Shown here piece by piece: positions 22,206-35,424 of a DNA stretch of 64,000 nucleotides; position 1 is the first letter of the stretch, and each line of letters starts with the position of its first letter. This DNA is from Erigeron canadensis (lineage: Eukaryota; Streptophyta; Magnoliopsida; Asterales; Asteraceae), in the NCBI RefSeq assembly GCF_010389155.1, contig NC_057767.1, positions 28,243,295 through 28,307,294 on the forward strand, read 5' to 3'. A model generated the notes under the pieces. The model did no database searches. It saw only the letters and a list, made by a program, of their open reading frames with translations, and was not told the origin of the DNA. The translations under genes were made by a program, and so were the position numbers.

Positions 22206-23130
22206 TCAATTTTATATTATTTTTTTAAATAAAATAAGGAGTTCATTCATTTATCTAAAAATGTTAAAAAAAATTAAGATGTTAAGAACAGTGGTGAAAC
22301 CAGGATTTAAAATGACTCGTGGCACAATTTTTTTACCACTAGCTTTGTATCATCGTAAAGTAACGATAATGACTAGAGTTTCACGAATTTTAACATTTTA
22401 AAGATTTTTTTTTTTGTTGTTTTTAGCAATTTCTATGAGTTTTTCGGCATTTTAGTAGTTTTCATTATTTATTTAGTTGCACGAGTATGTATTTATAAGT
22501 TTTATAAATAATCTTTTTTAAAATTTTAGAGTTTGTTATATTGACCGATATCTCATATTACCTTGACCCGTAACACCAATAAAGAATACATCATTTTTCA
22601 AAAAAATTACACTACATCAATTTAGTGGACCCATAACTCGAGCTACTCTTAAACACAATGTGATTTCACCCATGGTTAGGAAGTCCTTTATCTAAGTTGA
22701 ATATTAGACAACTCCGCCTTCATTTTACTATCAAATAATAACTTATGCTTACGTTATAGGTCGAAACACAAATACACTTTTTTTAAAGCGCAATGCTAAT
22801 TGCTAAACATACAGACTAATTACAAACAAATCTTTTCAAACTTATGTGTCAAATTAAGTAAACCAATTAGATATCAAACTTTATTTTCTTTCATCCTTCT
22901 CTTACCTTATTTTATTGGTAACAACTTAATTTGTAAAAATTTGTTTGTATCTTTATTCTTTCTTTTTTTCAAAATGGTGCTAATATCATAACAAAAGCTA
23001 TAGACAAATATAAATATAATAACCTGGTTAAATAATATGTTCTCAAATTTAATACAGAAAAACAAGGGGGAATGTTGGCTCAGATTCTTTATTTTTAAAA
23101 GGCGAGAAATACTAGAGAGTAAAATCAATA
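22206..23130. other. Upstream region of thioesterase copy 1
   Basis: No gene seen. A fragment starting near 22288 (agtggtgaaaccaggattta) is related to another at 23530 inside intron 1 of copy 1, and both look like ends of a dispersed transposon. No clear core promoter was recognised. Confidence 0.4.
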
Positions 23131-25216
23131 ATGGATCCAAAAGGATACCTCCGAGTCACCCACCAAGATTCTAACCGAGTCACTCAACTCATCATCCCAC
23201 CACAACCACCTCAAGCCTTACACAGCTTCTATGAAGATTGCACTCTCAAAGGCATTCGAGTTGACCGATTCCAACCCGGTTTCATTTCTTGCTCTTTCAC
23301 TGTCCCCTCTCGCCTTACTGTATGAACTTACCCCCCACTATTTAAACCCTTTGTTATATATTTATTAATTTATTTATATGATTATTAATTATTATATATT
23401 TATATGTATGTTTTATGATGGATTTATTATGCATAGGAGTTCATGAAAATGTTTTAAATTATAGTTTGATAAATAGGTTTTGATAGTTGGATGCATACGA
23501 TTAGAAAAACATGACTAGTTTTAATACGTTTCTATGTGGTGGCGAAACCAGGATTGAAAGTAACTCACGGCACAAGTTCTTTAGCAAATTTGTACCCGGC
23601 TACCCCTACATTGTATATACGAGTAGTTCTTTGCCTTTTTTTATGCACTTTTTTCCTTTTCTTTTATATGTTTGTGATAAGCAATGTTATAATTACAAAC
23701 AAATTTATACAAACTCATGTGTCACCAATGAAATGAAGAGAGATAATGAAAAAAGAAAGCTTTTGGGATGTACCTTATGTACTTGTCCAAGACTAGTCCT
23801 TGGACTCGTCCTCCATTGAACACCGTGGGGTTGGACGGGTCCTTGGACTCGTCCCCCCATGGACGAATATTTAAGCATTTTTCTTTTTTTTAATTTTTTT
23901 TTTTTTTTGTGAGTGTATAATTAAATAAAAGGTGGGTCCAAGACTATTCTTTGGTATAAGGTTGGATTTAGAGGGATTAGTCCTTGGATGGTTTTTTGTT
24001 GATGTGGCGCTGATTAGGATTAGTTCTCTTGAAGACGAGTCTACGCATAAGGCAGCCTTTTAGAAGCAACCCAATATGACTCGTCTTTGTTTGTCCTTTG
24101 CTCGTTCGCCATCCAGGGACGAGCGAAGACCACTGGGTTCGACTCGTCCCTGGTTCGTCCTTGTGTTACTCTTTCCCATGGGGATGAGTTTTATTATGCT
24201 TTTTTCTTTTTTTTTTTTTTTTGAAATTTGTAAATGTACAATTAAATAAAAGGTGGGTCCAAAACTAGTCCTTAGTACTGGGCTTGTTTAGAAGGATTAG
24301 TCTCTGGAGAGTGTTTTACTGATGTAGGAGACTAATCCTTAGTACTGGGCAGTCCCTTACATGTAATTGGTCCACTTAATTTGCCACATCAATTTGTAAA
24401 TGTTTGTTTGTAAACTTAGCATTTTTATTTTTATTTTATTTTTGTGAAAATGAAAAACAGGATAGGAATGGAGACATGGCGGTGGGTGCAATTGCAAATT
24501 TAGTAGACGAGATTGGTGCAAGTGTGATATATGAAAAAGATGCACCTATGCCTGTTTCTGTTGATATGTCTATATCTTACCTTTCAAATGCCAAACTTAA
24601 TGTAAGTTCTAAGTTTAACCTTGAATTATGTTAAGGTACTCTTCAAAGATATGTTTGTTTGTTTGTTTGATGTCATTTAACATGCATATATTGTTAACGA
24701 GCATGAAAAATGTGTTCATTCATCCGTTTGTCTATGTTTAAACTTAAATACACATATATGAGCAACCCCTCCTGTTTGTGTTCTTTTGGTTCATTTACAT
24801 CCCTATATTCCTGACTTCGGTTTGTACCCAACAAATAGTATATATTGGGCTCTCTTAAATATTTGACAATGCCCATGATGGGTGATTAACTGATTATGTA
24901 TTGTTCAAAATTGAAAATGCCCGTAAAGAAAATGTTTAAAATGATATAATTACTAGTTCACCATGACTTTGAGCTGAGATGTTACATTTAAGATGGCATT
25001 ATAGAAGAGATTTTAGAGATAGGTTATTTGTGTATATGATTATGTCAAAAGGAATTTGTACCCTGTTGGCAGGATGAGTTGGAAATTAGTGCAAAGCTTC
25101 TAGGTAGAAAAGGGGCGTATAATGGAACGCTTGTTGTTCTGAAGAATAAAACAACTGGAGAGATGATTGCGGAAGGAAGACATTCATTGTTTCGTAAAAC
25201 AAGAAGCAAAATTTGA
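23131..25216 (+). CDS. Hotdog-fold acyl-CoA thioesterase (ACOT13/PaaI-like), copy 1, PTS1 SKI
   Basis: Three exons: 23131-23319, 24461-24601, 25073-25216, all phase 0 with GT-AG borders; 157 residues. The family hydrolyses acyl-CoA thioesters as a homo-oligomer of hotdog domains. The N-terminal half has SFYEDCTLKGIRVDRFQPG; exon 2 has DRNGDMAVGAIANLVDEIGA and SVDMSISYLSNAKL; exon 3 has DELEISAKLLGRKGAYNG...GEMIAEGRHSLF. Asp79 sits where the catalytic Asp of human ACOT13 lies. The HGG found there is AVG here, so His is absent. The end TRSKI is a plausible peroxisomal PTS1. Intron 1 carries MITE-like repeats (23.5-24.36 kb). First of five tandem genes on the same strand; substrate unknown. Confidence 0.88.
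23530..24360. repeat. Dispersed repeats in intron 1 of copy 1
   Basis: Two related blocks (about 23880-24010 and 24200-24345) share a T-rich run followed by attaaataaaaggtgggtcc and a later aggattagtc. This looks like two insertions of one MITE family. The intervening text is rich in the word actcgtcc. Confidence 0.55.
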
Positions 25217-26117
25217 AAACTAAATCTCTTCTGGTTAGAAAATCTTTTACAGTTTGTTGGCCATATGTATAGAAGAATAAAGCTGCTTAGCTGTGTAGTA
25301 GGAGCAAAAACAAGTTTATTATATTGACTAGTATGTATTATGTAATCAATAATATAATTGTGTATACTTTGTCATATGCATTCATATTTGTTTCTATGAT
25401 TACGAGTTAGGCATAAAGTAATGTTGAAAATCCGATTCATGAAACGTTGGTTGCTTTCAGGTTAGTTGTTTTTCTTTGCCTCTGCTCATCAAACATGTAG
25501 TAACTATAAATTTATGTCGGTCTCATAACCTGAAGAGGCTCAAAGATCTTGAAAAAAAGAGCGAGAAGCAGCTGTCGATTAGCATAAGTTGAACAGACTA
25601 GCAGGAAAAACCAGTTGACCTGCAGGTTGGTCACGTTCAGTTTTTTATGTTCTATCCGGTCTAGAGTTTCTAAAAGTTACATATGTAAAACTGTTATCTG
25701 ATCCATATAACCTATGTGATAATGAGTTTAACTAGTATAACAGACAGATGCCCAAATAAGACAATCCGGCTAACCTCAATTGGGTCGGCCAAGTTATTTG
25801 GGTAGAGTTATATATGACACCCCTGGTATATGTATCGGATAGTGAATGGGGTTTATCATCAGGTTTACAATCCCAAAAAACTGGTGCATCAAATTATATA
25901 TCTTCATTATGTCTTCTTCCAGATGAAAGCATTCTCCAAAGATAGAACCAAATTGAAAATCATGTCCAACTCCAAACTCATCTCCCTACGATTCTATTTG
26001 ATCGTTCATCTGTCAATTTCATTTGCTTCACTACTACTCCGATAACATCTTCCAACTGCAATGGTGATTGCAGGTCTGCTACGGATGATACTTCTTTTGA
26101 ATGCAACTCCTATCTAC

Positions 26118-26186
26118 GGAACTCTTGTTGCGAGGAACACAGTAATCACCGAGATGATTACTTGAGAAAGACACATTCATTGTTTA
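26118..26186 (+). pseudogene. Decayed thioesterase exon-3 relic
   Basis: ggaactcttgttg, then gagatgatt, then acattcattgttt align in order with the end of exon 3 of the intact copies (GTLVVL...EMI...HSLF), with small gaps and stops between. No exon 1 or 2 was found nearby. Confidence 0.5.
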
Positions 26187-26376
26187 GTTGAATGAAAAGG
26201 AAAAATCTGAAACCAAGTTTATGGTATATTGTTGCCAAATATACGGCATACGAGCATACTTGAAGCAAAAAATTGTTGAGTTTTAATCCAATGTTTGTAA
26301 TATTAAATCCATACACATTTTTGATCAGTTTTATGATTATATTATCCTACAAGATGAACAATCTCTAATAGGGGAA

Positions 26377-26613
26377 AGATAATTTGAGACCAACTAAAAA
26401 AAGTCCAAAAAAGGACCATTGATTTTCATAACTTACACACCACCATCATCATGTGTATTACACATGATTTTCTGGTAGGCCCGTCGCCGGAAAGTCTTAG
26501 TGTTTTTATAAAAAAGTCTTGTATATCGTAGTAGATGATGATGTTGTACAAAAATCAATGGTCCTAGTTGGTCCTAAAATAAGAGATGGTCTCAAAATAT
26601 CTCACCCCATCTC
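26377..26613. mobile_element. MITE with ~50-bp inverted ends
   Basis: gataatttgagaccaact and ggaccattgatttt on the left are mirrored by aaaatcaatggtcc, agttggtcct and gatggtctcaaaatatc on the right. Non-coding spacer of about 120 bp. Confidence 0.65.
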
Positions 26614-28078
26614 TAATATATCTAAATATATACGAAAGAGAAACCTTAATTCCAAAATCGAGAAGTTTCAATATTTAAATGAAGCTCAATTTTTAATTAG
26701 AATTATTAGATTAAATTTAAATATAATATATTTAAATATAATCATTAATTATGGAAAGTAATTTATTACGAGTACAATTTATAATTTAATGATATAATTA
26801 TGAAAAATAATTTCTAAACTTTATTTTAATTCTTTAAAAAAAACGATATGTGATATTCACTTTATCTAAACCAGGAAAAATCAAATTCGTGAAATTCGTA
26901 TAATTGAAACTACGGGTCTTTAAAATATTGATTCACGTCAAAGAAACCATAACTCGAATGGAGCCGAAGTGGAATTGTTTATAACTAGTTTAATTCCCGT
27001 GCAACGTCCGGGGTTAAACTTTTTACGTGTTTTTCGAGTGTGCCTTAAAGACTCATACCAAATGCACGCATTATATACCCTTAACTTCATATATTTTTTA
27101 TAATTTATTTTGTTTTACCTAATTAGTATGTATGTACCTGATCTTTCAAGTTATTCCATTTGAAATTTATAAAATACGATTAAAAAAAAAATGCTTAACA
27201 AACCGGCTTTTAATTACTTTATATTTGTTTAGAGCTGCATATGCAACTTCTTTACTCTACATTTATAATCAGGTTAGCCTAGACTATGTTTCTTCTGTAC
27301 ATAAAAGTTATTATCTGTCACTAAAAATCCATTTACAATTTAATGAAAGTTCTTAATATAAAAATGAAAAGAATTTGATAAACCAAATCCATTTACAATT
27401 TAATGAAAGTTGGTAATACAAAAATGAAAAGCATTTGTTTTGCATGATTTTTTTTTCGTAAAAGGATAAAATCTCAAATTAAAAGATGATAATGAGACGA
27501 CCTTTAAAAAATCAAAGCTGCTGAGATATAATTTTTTTTAGCCAAAATGGATTGCAAGATTTTTTTTGGCTCAAAGAAAAAATTGTTATTGATGGGCCAA
27601 GTTTGGTCCGTTTTGAAACTTAGAAGTTAGAATTTCAATTTAGTAAAGGGGTGTCTAATATACTGTTAACAGCAGGAGTTACCTGCTGTCTTCCCTCACA
27701 TACAGGGGGTTGGGTTTTTTATTATAACATGTGTGACATACAGGGGCTGGGTTTTTTATACTTTTAACAGTATTTAAGATTTTCCCTTTAGTAAAACGGT
27801 ATGAAAAACCCCTCACATACCAATATTTTAATATTTTGAATAAAAGTTTAACCCCCCATGATTTTTATGGTTTAGAAAAAGGTATGTGAGAAGTTTTTCA
27901 CCCAACTTAGGTGCCTAACAGCCTCATATTCCTTTTCCCCTTATGTTAATTGCGAAAAGCACTGTATAGTTTTGTAAAACGGTGTGCTATCAAACACCTA
28001 TCCGCTCACACCCATAGTATATTTCTGGCTTCCTGTACTCTCACCTTTTTCTTTTTCATTTCTCAAGCTGCTTTCCCT
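26614..28078. other. Intergenic, no gene seen
   Basis: AT-rich. A minus-strand Helitron-like end lies at 26984-27013 (actag, then a cccg...cgggg hairpin). A perfect 7-bp hairpin (cagcagg / cctgctg) is at 27670-27688. Direct duplication of a ~40-bp word (aatccatttacaatttaatg) occurs at about 27328 and 27387. Confidence 0.5.
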
Positions 28079-29048
28079 TCTAGGGATAACTGCAGAAAAT
28101 AGAAAGCATCTTTTGACGAATTCACGAAAATGACAGTGACTTTTTAAAGTTTTAATATTTAACAATGAACTTTCATTTATTCTGGAAAATAGTAACATTT
28201 TATACGTGTACATGATGACGTGAACATTTATCAATTATGTGGCATTTTTTAATGACATGACATTATTTTTTATTTATTTATTATGTAACTTTTATCAGTC
28301 ATGTCATTTTCCCTCAAAAATGACATAGCTCCGTTTTAGTTTTGGTTCCGGAAAGGTATTTCTTCTCGCATTTTCTTCTGAAGCTAATTCAACTTGATTT
28401 TATCGATTCCCGTTGAGTCTCTTCCTATTTCAAGCATTGAAAAGCTGAAAAGTTGTGTATGAAGATCTTAATGGAGACATAGCTCTTCTTCGTCTATCTC
28501 GAGATTAAAAATCTCTAAAATTAGATGCCAAAACGTCGTTGTTTTAGCCGGAGGGAGATCCTGAGGATGTTCATGGTGAGACGACAGTTTCATAGGCCGG
28601 ATCTGGACCGTTTAAGAATAGTCGTCGACAGATGACATAGATCCAGATAGCGGAGATCCAGAGGTTAGCTCAAACAGACCGCTGGCGGTTTCTAAATTAG
28701 TTGAAGAAATCAATAAGAAACCACTTCCATCTCCAACATTGCCGCCGTCGGTGTTAGAGTAATCTGACAATAAATGAGAGTTTATTGCTATAAAGTAAAA
28801 CTTTTAAACGTCACTGCTATTTTCGTAAATTGGTCGAAAGGTCATTTCTATTTTCTGTAGTTATAAAGTATGTCACGTCATTAAAAAATGTCACGTAATC
28901 AAAAAATGTCCATGTCATCATGTACGCATGTCAAATGTTACTATTTTCGGGAATAAATGAAAGTTCATTTCTAAAAGTAAAACTTTTAAAGGTCACTGCT
29001 ATTTTCGTGAATTGGTCGAAAGGTCGTTTCTATTTTATGTGGTTATCC
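28079..29048. mobile_element. Foldback element, ~220-bp arms
   Basis: gggataactgcagaaaatag at the left end is mirrored by the right end near 29020-29047 (ctattttatgtggttatccc). The arms continue through the acgaaaatgacagtgac / gtcactgctattttcgt block. An additional inner copy of part of the arm lies at 28770-28880. The centre (28380-28740) is less AT-rich without a clear gene. Confidence 0.6.
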
Positions 29049-31701
29049 CGATTTTTAATGTCGTAAAGGATGCCTCCTTTTTCTTCTTTGCTTTATAAGT
29101 TGTACGCGCAGTTTAAGAATTTGAACTATGAAAAGTCAATTGTTTTTGATTTTTTGTTTGTGTGTGGAAGAAGAAAAATAAGAAAGAAAAAGAATTGTTT
29201 GTGTCAATAAGCGATTTTGAAGTGGTTTAGCGCTTTGTTTGTTTGAATGTCTTGATTGCTTTGCAAATGAGAAGATGTATGTCGGTTATGTATAGATGTG
29301 GAAGCGGAAGAAAGAAAGATTAAAAGTGGACAGGAAAAGGTGAAACAAAGGCAAAACTCAAGAATGGAGTAATGAAACGGTCGCTGTACCTGCGACCATC
29401 GGTGGATTTTTCTTGCGGTGGGTATTGCTGCCGATGATTAATGAACAATGTTCGGATTTTATTGTAATTATTATTCTTGTTCATCCTGCACAGTTGTTTG
29501 TTGCTACAGTACCGAGTTGCTATAGTGTTGCTTTGAGTTGTTATAGTGCTGGTTAACCCGACCCGGTACTGTAGCACCCGACTTTTGGATTGTTATTATA
29601 TATAATGATTTGGGTTTTTGCTTTGCTTTGAAACCAAATCTATCTAGAAATTGGATTTCCATCTCACTTGCAACTATTTGATTTATAAACCAAACTAAAT
29701 CAAAGATCAAATTAACTTAATTTTATATATGATCAAGGTTTAAAAACTTGTAATTCAGAATCGACTTAACAAAGGAAAAGTCTGTTGCTTTTGAAGACTC
29801 GAACTTGACTTGGGGAGTACCCGGGTTGAGATTTTACATCTAAAAATAATGATTTTTGAAATTATATGTGATCTTAGTTTATTACAAAATTCAAACTTTA
29901 AAAAAATTGTTTAGACACAATCACACAAACTTGAAATTTAAATATAATATTAGTTAATAGATTCATGTATTATAATCATTTTGTCCTAACAAAGTTGGAG
30001 AACTCGTGACTCAGATTGACGAGAAGGTGGGAAGAGAGAGAGGGGGGGGGGTCAAGAGTCTATTTCGAGTACTCAGTCAAATGGATATTAACTAAGATAT
30101 AAACAATAGAGATTATTGAATATTATGGACATTTAATATCTAAATAATTTAACAATATTGAATTTTCATAAGAATTTACAGATAAAAGGTGTAAGAGCAT
30201 GTGTAATGGTGAAAGGATGGACAAGGTGGAAGGTCTTTCACCCTAGGTTGTCGAGATCAACGATTACAAAAATTGTTCTAGTTATAAGGTGGAAAGATAG
30301 TCCACTTTGAAAGGAATTGGTGGAAATTTATGAGCATCTCTCATCATTCACTTATTTCATTTACACTTTTTCATACCATGTTATCATTATTACGTTCAAA
30401 TGTAACACACAAATATGTCTCACAATACCTTATAATATACCCACATAAAAATAAAAACAAAATAAGATAAATAATATTAAAGAAAAAATAACCTCGCATC
30501 TTGACAATGGTGGATGTTCTAAGGGGCCTGAAGGGTGGCCACCCTTTAGTTTTTTCTCAGATCTATAAATTGTTCAAAGAAAAAAAAATATATTTCTTTA
30601 GATTTTGTGACTTTCGACACCCTATTAAATGAGTCATGTTTCGTCACCATAACCTCTTTCACTTAAGTGAATACACCTTCACCTCTTCAATAACCATTTG
30701 CACCAACTCCCTTCGCCCTTCTTTTATTTCACCTTTCTTCGTAAAGATGAAAATCAATTGTGAATGTTGGATTATCTAGCTTATATTGTCTTAACTAAAA
30801 TAGATATAAAATTAAAATTTTCAATAAAAAACCCATATCATTAAGAGTTTATTTAAAAAAAAAACACAATTAAAATATATGCGAAAACCTTGCGTTAGAT
30901 ATCAAACCTAAGATGCTTTATACAAAATTGTTTACCTAGAAAAAAATAAAATAAAAATGCGGCGACAACGATAGATGACGCCGGTGTTGGTGACCTAACG
31001 ATGTGTTTATTAATCTGAAGGTAATTTTAATGAGGGTAATGTAAAAGTAATTGATTTCACTATAAGTATTATAAGTATATTAGGTAGAGATATTTAAATT
31101 AGTTAATAAAAGAGATGGGTAATTTAGATATTTCAAAGGCTGAAAGTTAAAAGATGAGAAAAGAGTGATTTGCTTTATAAGGAAGTATAGATTAGATGCA
31201 ATTAATGATAAGTTGGTGTAGTGGCTTGGAGTTCCCTTGTTGACTTATAGGTCTTAAATTCGAATCCTCATTCAACCAACTTTGAGATGTATGTAGTCCT
31301 TCTATGAAAGTTTGACTTGGGTATACCCAGGTTCAAGTCTAAGTGTGCAGAGTTTACCCATATCAATCGTCGTGCTTTCAGATGGATTAGTAGAAATTTT
31401 CCCGTATTGAGTATTTGGAATAGACATTTTTATTTTAAAATAACTCTCTAGCACATACTAAGTTAATAACACAACAAGACAACTTATATTATATTTCTCG
31501 TTGTCAAAATATAAAGTTTCAAGCGAAATTCATTTTCTAGGAAAAAAAAAATATTTTGGGTTGGAAGTTGGAACGTAATACATCTAGTGGCCCACAAAAA
31601 AGCTCAAAAAAAAACTTTACCAACACACATGACACATCCCAAGAGCCAGAACAAGTGGCCAACAACATATGGAATTGTTGTTCAAAATAAAAAAATAAAC
31701 A
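29049..31701. other. Intergenic before thioesterase copy 2
   Basis: No gene recognised. A tRNA-like head (A-box-like tggtgtagtggcttggag near 31214 and B-box-like aaattcgaatcc near 31256) suggests an old SINE at about 31205-31370. A MITE-like start, taagagcatgtgtaatgg, is at about 30191. A short G run lies at 30042-30050. Confidence 0.45.
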
Positions 31702-31950
31702 ATGGAATCCAAAAACCCAAGAGAATATCTCCAAGTAACCCGACAAGATTCAGACCGGGTCACCGGAGTCAACATCTCCCGGCAGCAATCAACCGAAGCA
31801 AACCTTAGCTTCTATGAAGAATTCGCCATTAGAGGGATTCAAGTTGATCATTTCCAGCCTGGTTCTATATCTTGCTCTTTCGTAGTCCCACCTCGCCTTA
31901 CTGTAATATATCCATCCCCAGTTTTTGTTTATTTGATTATATACGTTTGC

Positions 31951-31981
<31 letters not shown>

Positions 31982-33782
31982 AAAAACCAATATGCTGCTA
32001 GAAGATGTCTTCCATGCTTCCCCTCACAAACTCCCCCACCCCCACCCCCACCCGATGAAAATCACATGTGTACATACAAAATCATCCCCTCACAAACTCC
32101 TGGAAGTAGGCTGCTGCTAGAAGCATAGTTGTTAACCCCATATATATATATATGGGGATAACTTGGATGATGTTAACATTATTTTGGTTGGATGATGTTG
32201 CTCTCACAAACCATTAAAAGTCATGGGGGGTTTTTGACATGGGTAGAAATTGATTTAAGTGAGTTTGTGAGAGCAACATCATCCAACAAAGATGATGTTA
32301 ACATCATAAATCATTTTCCCTATATATATATATATATATAAGTGAATGTTGGTTGTTATGTACTTAAAACTTAGGTATAAAAACCTCACATACTAATTTT
32401 TTAATATTTATTTCACAATGAATAATGTTTATATATATTTGTATATACAAGTTTTGATGTAGGTGTGGTTTTATGTATGTAGGATAGGAATGGATATTTG
32501 GCAGTGGGCGCGATAGCGAATTTAGTAGATAAGATTGGCGCAATGGCATTTTATGAGAAAGAAACTGCTATGCCTTTATCTGTGGATATGTCCATTTCTT
32601 ACCTTTCTACTGCGAAACTCGATGTAAGTTGTTTGGAGTGTATTTACTGCTTAGGAAATATTGGGATAGACCGTTCTGACAAACGAATGATACAATAAAA
32701 CTATTGACTACATATCTTGGTCGAAGATATTAATGAAAGGAATATATATATATATATATAGTATGTTAATGTTAATCTATAATATTGGCGTTTATTTAGC
32801 TAGTGATTTTGTTTATTTTCGGTTGGATAAGTGGCTCTGGATACAGAGGTGAAGGGTTTTATCCTCATGCCTTGCAAGGCTGGAGGTCCTTTTCTATCTT
32901 AGATAGAACCTCGAAGTAGCCTCTCTACGTCGTCGTGGTAGGGGTAAGGCTGTCTACATCTTAACCTCCCCTCTACACCGTTGAGGTATTGGAACCCAAA
33001 ACGAAGACGGCATTAGGTGCTTACTTACTAGTGGTGTTTCAAAGCATGTAAACTATGTTTTGTTGTTGGAAATGTGAGGAAATGAAAGATCTTTTAGTTC
33101 ATCTATGGAACTAATGTTGCGTTTTTACTGAACCTAAGTTAGCTTCTCATCCATAAAATAAGAGAGTTAATCCTACAAATTGTAATTTTATTTATGAAAT
33201 AAGTGTCGTCAAATTGATGAAAATGTGTCAATGTATTTTGTGAATAAGGTACCAAATATCCAACGATGTACATATGTCATGATAAAGAACTCGGTCACAA
33301 ACATTGATTTTTGGTGAAATATTTCTTAGAATAGCAGGATACCTTACGGATTTACATCTTTTGAGGTACCAGCAACGTAGTACTAAAGTTATCAATATCG
33401 GTAATCATGACCAAAAAATACATCGTTTAATGGGTCACTACAAATAAAAAACAAACCCTAAACTTATGCGTTTGCTAACATAACTACCATGATGGATTGT
33501 AGCAAGATTCAGTTAATTTTCTTACTGGTACTGTATTTGGTAAAAATATGTAAAGCTCTGTTTTTGCTAGCAATTAACCCCATTTTGGAAAGATTGTTTT
33601 ATTATCTGCTTATGTTTGAAATCATATTCTGCTGGCAGGATGAGTTGGAGATAAACTCAAACCTTTTAGGTAGAAAAGGGGCATATCATGGAACTCATGT
33701 TGTTTTGAAAAAAAAAACAACTGGAGAAATGATTGCTGAAGGACGACATTCATTGTTTCGTAAGCCAAAGAGTAAAATTTGA
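31702..33782 (+). CDS. Hotdog-fold acyl-CoA thioesterase, copy 2, PTS1 SKI
   Basis: Exons 31702-31902, 32483-32623 and 33639-33782; 161 residues. It has the same architecture as the other copies: SFYEEFAIRGIQVDHFQPG in exon 1, DRNGYLAVGAIANLVDKIGA and SVDMSISYLSTAKL in exon 2, and GEMIAEGRHSLFRKPKSKI in exon 3. The His of the family HGG is replaced by Ala, and Asp in LVDK is kept. Intron 1 holds (TA)n tracts and a MITE (32154-32319); intron 2 holds a SINE (32820-33030). It is closest to copy 3, with which it shares introns and flanks. Start at the first in-frame ATG (MESKNPREY), which aligns with METKNPREY of copy 3. Confidence 0.88.
32154..32319. mobile_element. MITE in intron 1 of copy 2
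   Basis: ggatgatgttaacatta and gttgctctcacaaac on the left are mirrored by gtttgtgagagcaac and gatgatgttaacatcat on the right. It is inserted in a (TA)n run that continues on both sides. Absent from intron 1 of the sister copy 3, so the insertion is younger than that duplication. Confidence 0.7.
32820..33030 (+). mobile_element. SINE in intron 2 of copy 2
   Basis: Same body as the SINE at 58664-58895 (aaggctggaggtccttttct, agcctctctac, ggtaggggtaaggctgtcta, cctcccc). The tRNA-like head is partly decayed. Confidence 0.65.
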
Positions 33783-34509
33783 ATATAGATTGGTCTTCTG
33801 GTTAGAGGACATTATTAATTCAAAACACTTGCTTTTGTCGTTTGTTGCGTCTTTGTATAATAAGCTCCACAAGCGAACAAGTCTGCTTTTTTTCGACCCC
33901 TGTCCGATGAATAAGAAAATTAGCTTAGCTTCTGCATATTCTGATAACTGATGAATATGATCATCGAATGAAAAAATGTTGGCTTCACACCGAGGGAACC
34001 TATAAGACAAAAATCCGACAAAATGTTCTATATCTTTATGTCTACATTTTAAGGTGGTGTATGATATTAGTATATAAAATTTCACTTTCATTGTACTAAT
34101 GATATTAATGTATGAAGAATTCAGGGTGTAATATGAGATCTCAAAGCTTACAATAATGTTACAGCATTTTTCTCTTTTAAACGTTAATTTGATGAACCTG
34201 TTTCAACACTCTCAATCCACCAGCCCGTTTGACACGTTAGATAAACAGGTTACAACTTACAAGTGCCATGTTTGCGTTACATAAGTTAGACTTGTCCATG
34301 TTAGGTTCAGTTTTTTCAACATGATTAGCCAAATGGGTCATATACAGGTTTGGTGATATCTACCTGCCAATCCAATCCTGAATTGCCCCTTACTTGGTAC
34401 TAGGACATTGGTTAGAACAATATGATGGTGTTGGTGTAGGGAGTACATCGTGATGGCGTAACAGGCGTCTGTTTAGATGCCTATGCTCAACAATTTACCT
34501 TCTTGGCAG
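33783..34509. other. Spacer copy 2 to relic A
   Basis: No gene. From about 34190 the sequence matches 38190-38390 (gataaacaggttacaa..., gacttgtccatgtt...), which marks the segmental duplication. Confidence 0.6.
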
Positions 34510-34653
34510 GAAGAACTGGAGTTTAGTGCAAAACTGTAGGGTGTAAAAGTGGCTTATAATGGAACCCTTGTTGTTTTGAAGAACAAAGCAACCGGAGAAC
34601 TGATTAGCGAAGGACAACTTCCATTGTTTTGTAAATCAATCAGCAATATTTGA
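34510..34653 (+). pseudogene. Thioesterase exon-3 relic A
   Basis: Exactly 144 nt, the length of the intact exon 3, preceded by a good acceptor (cttggcag). It reads EELEFSAKL, then an in-frame TAG (codon 10, 34537-34539), then GVKVAYNGTLVVLKNKATGELISEG...LFC and a normal terminal TGA. The GRH motif became GQL. No exon 1 or 2 lies between it and copy 2, so it is an orphan exon. Confidence 0.8.
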
Positions 34654-35424
34654 ACCAAGCAGATTGATCTTCTGGCCAGTTTGCTTCAAAAAATAAAAAA
34701 TAAAAAATGTTGCATTTGATGTTGCCTGTCTTGAGCAGAGTACAATAACAACAGCAACAACAATACTCTTGACTCCAGAGTCCGGAGTATTGTTTCATTT
34801 GTTTGCTTGATTTTTTTGTGACTCTGTTACGTAATTCTGACTCGTGACTCGTATACTAGAGTAGGTGGTGGTCTAGGAGCTCTGAGTATATGTCATATAC
34901 TGCTACAGGTACTTCTTTTTTAAGCCCTGCACTTCTTTTTTAATCCTATCAGGTACTTTTTTAGAGCCCAGCAGGCCATCAAAATCTGCCAAAAAGTCAC
35001 AATTTCGGGCCAAATGGATTTGGACTGAGACCGACCCAGTATACACCGGGATGGCAGGACAGACCGAACCCGCCCAAATCTAAATGGGCCGGGTTTTGGT
35101 TTTTAGTTTCAAGGTTTTTCGGGTTTCGGCCAAGCTAGGCCGGGTTTTTTGACCCAGCTCATGCCTACTTTTAAGTATTTAAAACAAAATATGAGATTAA
35201 TATATCAAATTTATGTTTGATGGTTAAGTTTTATAAAACACAATGAACATATTGTATCTTTAATGGAAAATAATTAAATAAATTATAGTGTTTTTATTAA
35301 ATAGTATACCACATGTATTATTTGTGATAATAGCTCCAAAATAATAGTAGTTAGATGCATATATAGTGGGTTGGAAGCTGGGAAAGTAACACCCACTCAT
35401 GTCTGGTTGCCAATCAAGGCTCAT
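34654..35424. other. Spacer relic A to copy 3
   Basis: No gene. There is a low-complexity ggccgggttt-rich stretch near 35020-35160. The last ~60 bp before copy 3 resemble the sequence before copy 2 (gggttggaagttgg / gggttggaagctgg). Confidence 0.5.

Noticed and set aside
25830..26045. 71-codon plus frame downstream of copy 1
   Set aside because: No similarity to the array genes or any family, and no splice or promoter support; only the short exon-3 relic after it is homologous.
31205..31370. tRNA gene from A- and B-box-like words
   Set aside because: No cloverleaf can be drawn; better explained as an old SINE head.
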